Below are positions 23,078 through 32,037 of a stretch of DNA of 32,037 nt, one piece after another. Both the position numbers and the translations under genes were made by a program. Every line of letters starts with the position of its first letter. Position 1 is the stretch's first letter. The notes below the pieces were generated by a model. That model had not been told where the DNA came from. It ran no database searches and saw only the letters and a program-made list of their open reading frames with translations. The DNA comes from Deltaproteobacteria bacterium (GTDB taxonomy: Bacteria; Desulfobacterota; Binatia; Bin18): contig JABFSC010000304.1 of the NCBI GenBank assembly GCA_013140885.1, forward strand, positions 1 to 32,037, given 5' to 3'.

Positions 23078-23081
<4 letters not shown>
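22527..23081 (-). CDS. actD: Alternative complex III subunit ActD (DUF3341)
   Basis: 184 residues. The N-terminal SIYGLMAEFDSPDTLMEAAH then KAHDAGYRKMDAYTPFPVEG is the DUF3341 signature, followed by two membrane helices (about 62-82 and 100-121, KPYHSWPAFIPVTYELMILS before the second). The end reads NAPRFDLASNDRFFLCIESE, also typical. ActD has no cofactor and packs at the cytoplasmic side of the ACIII membrane part. The ATG at 23081 overlaps the actC stop (ATGA) with GAGGAGG four bases upstream; the longer frame to 23261 lies inside actC. Confidence 0.95.
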
Positions 23082-27553
<4,472 letters not shown>

Positions 27554-27557
<4 letters not shown>

Positions 27558-28210
27558 CGGTGACAAATCGAGCAGTTAAGCATTTTGGCTTTATCGACGT
27601 GATGTTCCCTCAGAAGAGTCTCTCCGAGAGCAAGCTGATCTCCCTCGGGCTTCCACCCCATCTGAAAGACGGCATCGCGTGGGCGCAGATGCTGTTCGGG
27701 TTGCTTATGGCACGCGATGCACCACTGCATGTCGAGCGAGTTCGCCTTCATCATCAGCGGCATCTGATCGACGCGCCCGTGGCAGCTCTCGCACCCCACG
27801 CCTTTGCGGACGTGAATGCTGTGATTGAAGTAGACGAAGTCCGGCAGGTCATGCACGCGAATCCATTCAATGGCCTTATCGGTGCGGTAGCTCGCGCGGA
27901 TCGGTTCGAGGATCGGAGCTTCGGTCCAGATTTGCGAGTGACACGTCATGCACGTCTTGACGGGTGGGATGCCCGCGAACGCCACATCCTCGACGGAGGT
28001 GTGACAGTAGCGGCAGTCGAGGCCCAGACCGTTGACGTGATGCTTGTGGCTAAAAGGAACAGGTTGTTCCCTTGGGATGCCCACCATATTCACATACGGT
28101 GAACGGGCGAGTCCCAGGACCAGTGCCAATCCGCCTCCCGCCAGTACTGCCCCAATGACAATACTCGCTTTGGAGAGGATGTTCATCTTGGAAGGAAAGA
28201 TTTGCGCCAT
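27554..28210 (-). CDS. actA: Alternative complex III subunit ActA, pentaheme cytochrome c
   Basis: 218 residues with one N-terminal membrane helix (about 13-34) and five CxxCH heme sites: CRYCH (66), CMTCH (87), CESCH (140), CIACH (164) and CSICH (213). This count and size fit ActA, which takes electrons from the ActB Fe-S chain and passes them to ActE or cytochrome c. PVPFSHKHHVNGLGLDCRYC and VYFNHSIHVRKGVGCESCHG give the distal His ligands. The ATG at 28210 has only a weak AGAAG upstream; a GTG nine codons earlier (28237) is possible. First gene of the long respiratory operon, so its promoter must lie in the 418-base gap upstream. Confidence 0.97.
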
Positions 28211-28628
28211 CGAAGTATCTTCTCTCGCTCCCCGCACTAAAGAGTTTCCGGCTCAGCGGCTCTTCTATAGCTAACTGATCTCGCGACCGCTTCCCCCTCT
28301 TGGTCCTCGGCCGCGCCTCAGTCATGAACCGTTCGCCACTCACCCAAGCGCGTTTTTCGCGCGACGTTTTTGCCTGACTCGTTCTTTTCACACAAAATCA
28401 AGAACTTATGTGCCCGCTCACCCTTTCGCTTCTGAATGCCCGCGTCGCCTATGATTAGCGTGACTAACAATTATTCCAGAAGAAAAGTCATATCGCTTTG
28501 TGTGATGCCCCCGCTTGAGGCAGCGGAAATATAAAGAACCGGAAAAATTATGCAATGGCCCCCGTGGGGAGAATGAATCGAGGAACCGGAGGGGGGGGAA
28601 ACGGGAAAGGAAACCACGAAAGTCTCAT
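28211..28628. other. Gap of about 420 bases upstream of the ACIII operon
   Basis: No gene. It should hold the promoter of the act-cox operon, read on the minus strand. A TATAGA-like box lies near 28266-28272 but without a matching -35, so I do not call it. The plus-strand part around 28520-28620 is purine-rich with poly-G runs. The downstream polysaccharide genes end at 28629, so their terminator, if any, also lies here; no strong U-tailed hairpin was found. Confidence 0.4.
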
Positions 28629-29603
28629 TCACGCCGTTGGCTGCCGTTTGACGGCGACTTGCTGCTCAATCCACGCATAAGTCCGCGCTAGCCCGTCTTC
28701 CAGGGAAATCATGGGCTCCCAGCCCAACACCTGACGGAGCCGCGAGTTATCCGAGTTACGCCCCCGCACGCCTTGCGGGCCAGCGATATGCGTCTTGGTA
28801 ATCCGCGCCCCGGCGATCTTCGCGACCATGTCCGCCAGTTGATTGATCGTCACCATCCGATCCTGACCGAGATTCAGCGGCTGCGCATAATCGGACGCCA
28901 TCAATCTCATCAGGCCGGTCACGCAGTCGTCAATGTAACAAAATGAGCGGGTCTGCTCCCCATCTCCCCAGATTTCAATCTCCGTCTTGCCGGTCAATTT
29001 CGCCAGCGCGACCTTGCGACACATCGCGGCCGGCGCTTTTTCGCGTCCGCCTTCCCACGTGCCCAAGGGACCAAAGATGTTGTGAAACCGCACGATGCGC
29101 GTCTCCATGCCGTAATCCTCGCGATAATGGAGACAGAGCCGCTCGGTGATGAGTTTTTCCCAGCCATAGGCGTCTTGCGGCTGGGCGGGGTACGCATCGT
29201 CTTCCTTGAGCGGCACCACATCGGTCATGGTCTGCAAGAATTCGGGATAGACACAGGCCGACGAGGTATAGAGATAGCGCCCGACCCCGTTCTCGCGCGC
29301 GGCGTCCAACGTGTGGAGATTGATGAGCGCGTTATTGTGGAGAATCTGGGCATGATGCGCGGAGATAAAACCCATGCCGCCCATGTCGGCGGCGAGCGCG
29401 TACACTTCCTCAACCCCGCGCGTGGCGTGCAAGCAATTTTCCCAGCGCCGCAAATCGAGCAACAGAAACTCATCGGCGGCGGTCGCGCAAAACTCCGGCG
29501 CTTTGACATCCACGCCACGCACCCAATGCCCCTGCTGTTTCAGCTCCGTCACTAAATGATGGCCAATGAAGCCTCCGGCTCCGGTGACAACAATTTTTTT
29601 CAT
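28629..29603 (-). CDS. NAD-dependent epimerase, GDP-mannose 3,5-epimerase-like
   Basis: 324 residues, an extended SDR. NAD-binding TGAGGFIG at 7-14, catalytic Tyr146 and Lys150 in YGWEK. Several stretches match GDP-mannose 3,5-epimerase (GME) of plants: AADMGGMGFISAHH, SSACVYPEF (Cys117, the family's catalytic Cys), RFHNIFGPLGTWEGGREKAP (Lys189, the catalytic Lys), TRSFCYIDDCV and GVRGRNSDN. GME converts GDP-D-mannose to GDP-L-galactose and GDP-L-gulose; here the product more likely enters a surface polysaccharide. AAGGA lies about five bases before the ATG. Last gene of the minus-strand polysaccharide cluster. Confidence 0.88.
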   Translation of the reverse strand: MKKIVVTGAGGFIGHHLVTELKQQGHWVRGVDVKAPEFCATAADEFLLLDLRRWENCLHATRGVEEVYALAADMGGMGFISAHHAQILHNNALINLHTLDAARENGVGRYLYTSSACVYPEFLQTMTDVVPLKEDDAYPAQPQDAYGWEKLITERLCLHYREDYGMETRIVRFHNIFGPLGTWEGGREKAPAAMCRKVALAKLTGKTEIEIWGDGEQTRSFCYIDDCVTGLMRLMASDYAQPLNLGQDRMVTINQLADMVAKIAGARITKTHIAGPQGVRGRNSDNSRLRQVLGWEPMISLEDGLARTYAWIEQQVAVKRQPTA

Positions 29604-29621
29604 GGTGATCCTTCAATACAT

Positions 29622-30887
29622 TCACGACGCCAAGGAAAACGTGCGGTCCTCATCGGTGTCCATGGGGAGCCGCGCGCTGACTTTCGGGGCGGGTCTCCTC
29701 ACCAGTTGGTGCAGATACGAAGTGCCGCTGGTGAAGACAAACCGCACCAAGAAATTGCGCACCTGCGGACTCCGGGCCAGAGCCAGAATCAGCCCGCCAT
29801 GCGAGTTAAACGCGGCCTGCTCACGAATCAGACGATCCACCGCCGGCGCGGTCGCCAATTGGAACGCCTCATCAATCTGACTATCCGTCAACCGTTCCGC
29901 GTAGCGTCGGAACCAACGGCCCAACCGCAACTCATTGCCACACCGCGCTTTCCACTCCCGCTCATAGCTCGCGAGCAATTCCTCGGAATAGTCCTCGCGC
30001 ACCAGCGCCTGCTGGGCGGTAGCGACGGCAAGCTCGGCACTGAGCAAACTATAAAAAATCCCGCCACCCGTAGTGGGTTTGGTTAAACCCGCCGCATCCC
30101 CCACCACAAGTGTCCGTGTGGCGAAAGTCCGCGCGAGTGGGACTAAAGGAATGGGACGCCGGCGTAACCGCACCATCTGGCTCGCCCCCATGCGTGCGGC
30201 CACGGGCGCACTGCGCACGAATCGCGCGAAGGCATGTTCCGCTTCCTTCGTCGCCATCAAGCCAATGCGAGCCTTGCGCTGCCCAGTATTGTCGCGGAAC
30301 GGCACGACCCAGGCGAAGGCACCAGGGGCGACCGTGGTGCCAAAGTAGAGTTCAATCTCCGTGCTCCACGGGAAGTCCGCTTCCGCTTGCGCCGTCTGAA
30401 TGAATTGTGTGGGAAGAGGAAGCCCTAGTGAGCGATGCAGGTGATAGGCCGCGCCGGTGGCGAGGATCACGAGTTTGCCGCTGACCTCGCCTTGTGTGGT
30501 GGATAAGACCACGCTCGCGGGAGTTCGTTGCACCTGGGTCACGCGCGCGTCCAACAAAATCCGGGCGCCAGAAGCACGCGCTTGATCCGCGAGGCTGCGA
30601 TCAAACCCCCGTCGATCGATCAGCACGGCTTCTGGCGCATCGGTCTGATAGGAAAGGGCATATCCAGCCGGCGAATGAAATCGCGTCGCGCGCTGGTCGG
30701 CGAGAATGGCGGTCGTGGGGAGCGCAAACCGCGAAAATGCTTCCGTGGCCAGGATCCCCGTACAATGCACCGGTTCACCGATAGCCGAGTGTTCCTCACA
30801 AACCGCGACCGCCCAACCACGTCGCGCCAGACAAGTCGCCGCATGTAATCCCGCGGGACCGCCACCAACAATAAGAACATCATGCAC
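29622..30887 (-). CDS. Geranylgeranyl-reductase-family FAD oxidoreductase
   Basis: 421 residues. FAD-binding VLIVGGGPAGLHAATCLARR near the N-terminus, GEPVHCTGILA (the 'gep..CsG' segment), ILATGAAYHLHRSLGLP, and the C-terminal FAD motif TLVVGDAAGLTKPTTGGGIF followed by YSL, which is diagnostic for the geranylgeranyl reductase (GGR/ChlP) group within p-hydroxybenzoate-hydroxylase-like flavoproteins. Members saturate isoprenoid chains of lipids, quinones or polyprenol carriers. Start: a GTG at 30887 with AAGGAG ten bases upstream; the longer frame to 30947 would overlap the sugar transferase gene. Between two polysaccharide genes, it could reduce the polyprenyl carrier lipid, which is inference from position. 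Confidence 0.87.
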   Translation of the reverse strand: MHDVLIVGGGPAGLHAATCLARRGWAVAVCEEHSAIGEPVHCTGILATEAFSRFALPTTAILADQRATRFHSPAGYALSYQTDAPEAVLIDRRGFDRSLADQARASGARILLDARVTQVQRTPASVVLSTTQGEVSGKLVILATGAAYHLHRSLGLPLPTQFIQTAQAEADFPWSTEIELYFGTTVAPGAFAWVVPFRDNTGQRKARIGLMATKEAEHAFARFVRSAPVAARMGASQMVRLRRRPIPLVPLARTFATRTLVVGDAAGLTKPTTGGGIFYSLLSAELAVATAQQALVREDYSEELLASYEREWKARCGNELRLGRWFRRYAERLTDSQIDEAFQLATAPAVDRLIREQAAFNSHGGLILALARSPQVRNFLVRFVFTSGTSYLHQLVRRPAPKVSARLPMDTDEDRTFSLAS

Positions 30888-30912
30888 TCTCAGATTTCTC
30901 CTTCCCCAACCA

Positions 30913-31575
30913 CTACCACTTCTTTCCTCGCCGCTCCCATCCCCCACGAAAGGTGATCCAGAATGACAAAAAAATCAGACGCAGGTCCAGACCAAAGCCA
31001 CGACGCGCGATATACCGCGTGTCGTAGCGAAATTTCCGACGCGGCGGAATGTCGCGATCCGCATATATCTGCGCGATCCCCGTCAACCCTGGCACGACTT
31101 GGTGCCGCCGCTGGTAGCCGACGACATCCGCCAACACCACCACCTGACCATCGCCACGGGTGAGAATCTCTCCCACGCGCAGAGCGCGGGGACCAACAAA
31201 ACTCATATCTCCCCGAAAGATGTTCCACAGTTGCGGCAATTCATCCATCGCCGTGGCCCGCAACCATTTCCCGATGCGCGTCACACGGGGATCTTCGAGT
31301 GTCGCCTGGCGAGGGCCAAACCGCTGGTCCGCGTTGGGCATCATAGTGCGAAACTTGAACACTGCAAACGTCCGCCCACCTTGTCCCACTCGTTGGTCGT
31401 AAAAGAAGATCGATCCACCATCCTCAAACTTAATCGCGGCGGCGGCGAGGGCCCACACCGGCAGGGACACGATCAATCCCATCCCCGACAGCGCGACATC
31501 GAAGGCGCGTTTGCTCCAGGGGGTGGGAAGAAGCGGATAGGCTTCGGCGATCGGGTCAAGACAACCTCTAGTCAT
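30913..31575 (-). CDS. Polyprenyl-phosphate sugar-1-phosphate transferase (bacterial sugar transferase)
   Basis: 220 residues, the catalytic core of the WcaJ/PglC family. SKRAFDVALSGMGLIVSLPV is the single re-entrant membrane helix, followed by GGSIFFYDQRVGQGGRTFAV and FKFRTM (family 'QrR.G..g..F...KfRsM'), then TAMDELPQLWNIFRGDMSFV and GPRALRV ('DElPQl.Nvl.GdMs.vGPRP'). The catalytic Asp-Glu pair (DEL) is present. It would transfer a sugar phosphate from a nucleotide sugar to the polyprenyl phosphate carrier, the first step of a glycan repeat unit. The long N-terminal membrane domain of WbaP-type relatives is missing, making it a short PglC-like form. Ten bases from the glycosyltransferase upstream reading. 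Confidence 0.93.
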   Translation of the reverse strand: MTRGCLDPIAEAYPLLPTPWSKRAFDVALSGMGLIVSLPVWALAAAAIKFEDGGSIFFYDQRVGQGGRTFAVFKFRTMMPNADQRFGPRQATLEDPRVTRIGKWLRATAMDELPQLWNIFRGDMSFVGPRALRVGEILTRGDGQVVVLADVVGYQRRHQVVPGLTGIAQIYADRDIPPRRKFRYDTRYIARRGFGLDLRLIFLSFWITFRGGWERRGKKW

Positions 31576-31581
31576 GCTGTT

Positions 31582-32037
31582 TCACCGCGCCCCAACAAGC
31601 TGTTGAAAAAGGGCGAAGTATTTTTCGACTTGCGGCTTGCGGTCGAATTGCAATCCCGCGAGGCGCGCGTTTTGCCCCAGCCGCGCCGTCAGAGGCCGGT
31701 CGCGATACAAGGTCAGAATTTTCTCGGCGAGATCAGCGGGATCGCCAAGGGTCGCGAGCACTCCGCAGTCATACTGCCGTGTAATGTCGGTGATCTCGCA
31801 GTCGTCCTCCACCGCAGCCACGTAGGGTCGGCCCGCCGCGAGAATGCCATAGAGCTTGCTCGGCACGATGATGCCCGACAACCCTTTTTTCAGGGAGACG
31901 ATAAACACATCAGCGGACGCGAACGATTCCGTCAGCCGCTCCTTGGGAGCATACGGCAGAAAGCGGACGTTCCCTAATCCCAACGACCGCGTCTGTTCTT
32001 CGAGCGCGGCTTTTTTCACCCCCTCGCCCACGAAGAC
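31582..32037 (-). CDS. Glycosyltransferase family 4-like protein (5' part outside window)
   Basis: The frame is open to the window edge (VFVGEGVKKAAL), so the N-terminal domain of the protein is missing. What remains, about 151 residues, is the second Rossmann domain of a GT-B fold: VRFLPYAPKERLTESFASAD, then FIVSLKKGLSGIIVPSKLYG, the sugar-nucleotide-binding 'P.kl.e.laaGrPVva' segment (here KLYGILAAGRPYVAAVE), and GVLATLGDPADLAEKILTLY. It resembles WcaI/WbuB-type glycosyltransferases, which act on lipid-linked glycans. It is six bases upstream of the sugar transferase and in the same operon. Confidence 0.9.
   Translation of the reverse strand, partial: VFVGEGVKKAALEEQTRSLGLGNVRFLPYAPKERLTESFASADVFIVSLKKGLSGIIVPSKLYGILAAGRPYVAAVEDDCEITDITRQYDCGVLATLGDPADLAEKILTLYRDRPLTARLGQNARLAGLQFDRKPQVEKYFALFQQLVGAR

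Overview
The window is dense bacterial chromosome, moderately GC-rich, with about 33 protein genes, most on the minus strand. It looks like an aerobic Gram-negative bacterium. It carries an alternative complex III (ActABCDEF) joined to an SCO assembly factor and a caa3-type cytochrome c oxidase, two lipoproteins, and an LLM (luciferase-like) flavin/F420 oxidoreductase. A likely selenoprotein adds to a picture seen in uncultivated deltaproteobacterial-type lineages such as Desulfobacterota, Binatota, Tectomicrobia or Rokubacteria. That placement is an inference from gene content; no rRNA or ribosomal marker is present.

Layout. 1-903: the 3' end of a serine hydrolase (beta-lactamase fold) and a hicB-hicA toxin-antitoxin pair. 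924-2593 (minus): a glutaredoxin-thioredoxin reductase fusion, the 3' stub of a PIN-domain toxin gene and a small DUF6457-type gene. 2701-3963: an MFS exporter. 4155-7692: a phosphosignalling island with a PP2C phosphatase facing a convergent FHA / peptidoglycan-binding lipoprotein / membrane Ser-Thr kinase operon. 8135-10095: an alpha/beta hydrolase, a MITE-like palindromic element and a glycine-zipper stress-type membrane protein. Upstream of the last gene lies an unusually structured stretch of about 400 nt (10128-10575) that looks like a non-coding RNA or riboswitch. 10659-14282: a run of small metabolic genes (LLM oxidoreductase, nitroreductase, two GNAT acetyltransferases, an atypical SDR).

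14495-15166 is a peroxiredoxin-like gene whose active-site CPYC motif is interrupted by an in-frame UGA exactly at the first Cys (UPYC), so it is best read as a selenoprotein. It abuts the respiratory operon, and the cytochrome oxidase subunit IV frame runs into it without a stop codon of its own.

15446-28210 (minus) is one tightly packed operon, transcribed actA-actB-actC-actD-actE-actF-hypothetical-sco-coxB-coxA-coxC-cox4, with many ATGA or 8-nt overlaps. Together it moves electrons from quinol through the pentaheme and Fe-S ACIII to the caa3 oxidase and oxygen. His-rich segments recur in several of its proteins. 28629-32037 (minus) is the end of a surface-polysaccharide or glycolipid locus: a glycosyltransferase (cut by the window edge), a polyprenyl-phosphate sugar transferase, a geranylgeranyl-reductase-family flavoprotein and a GDP-mannose 3,5-epimerase-like enzyme.
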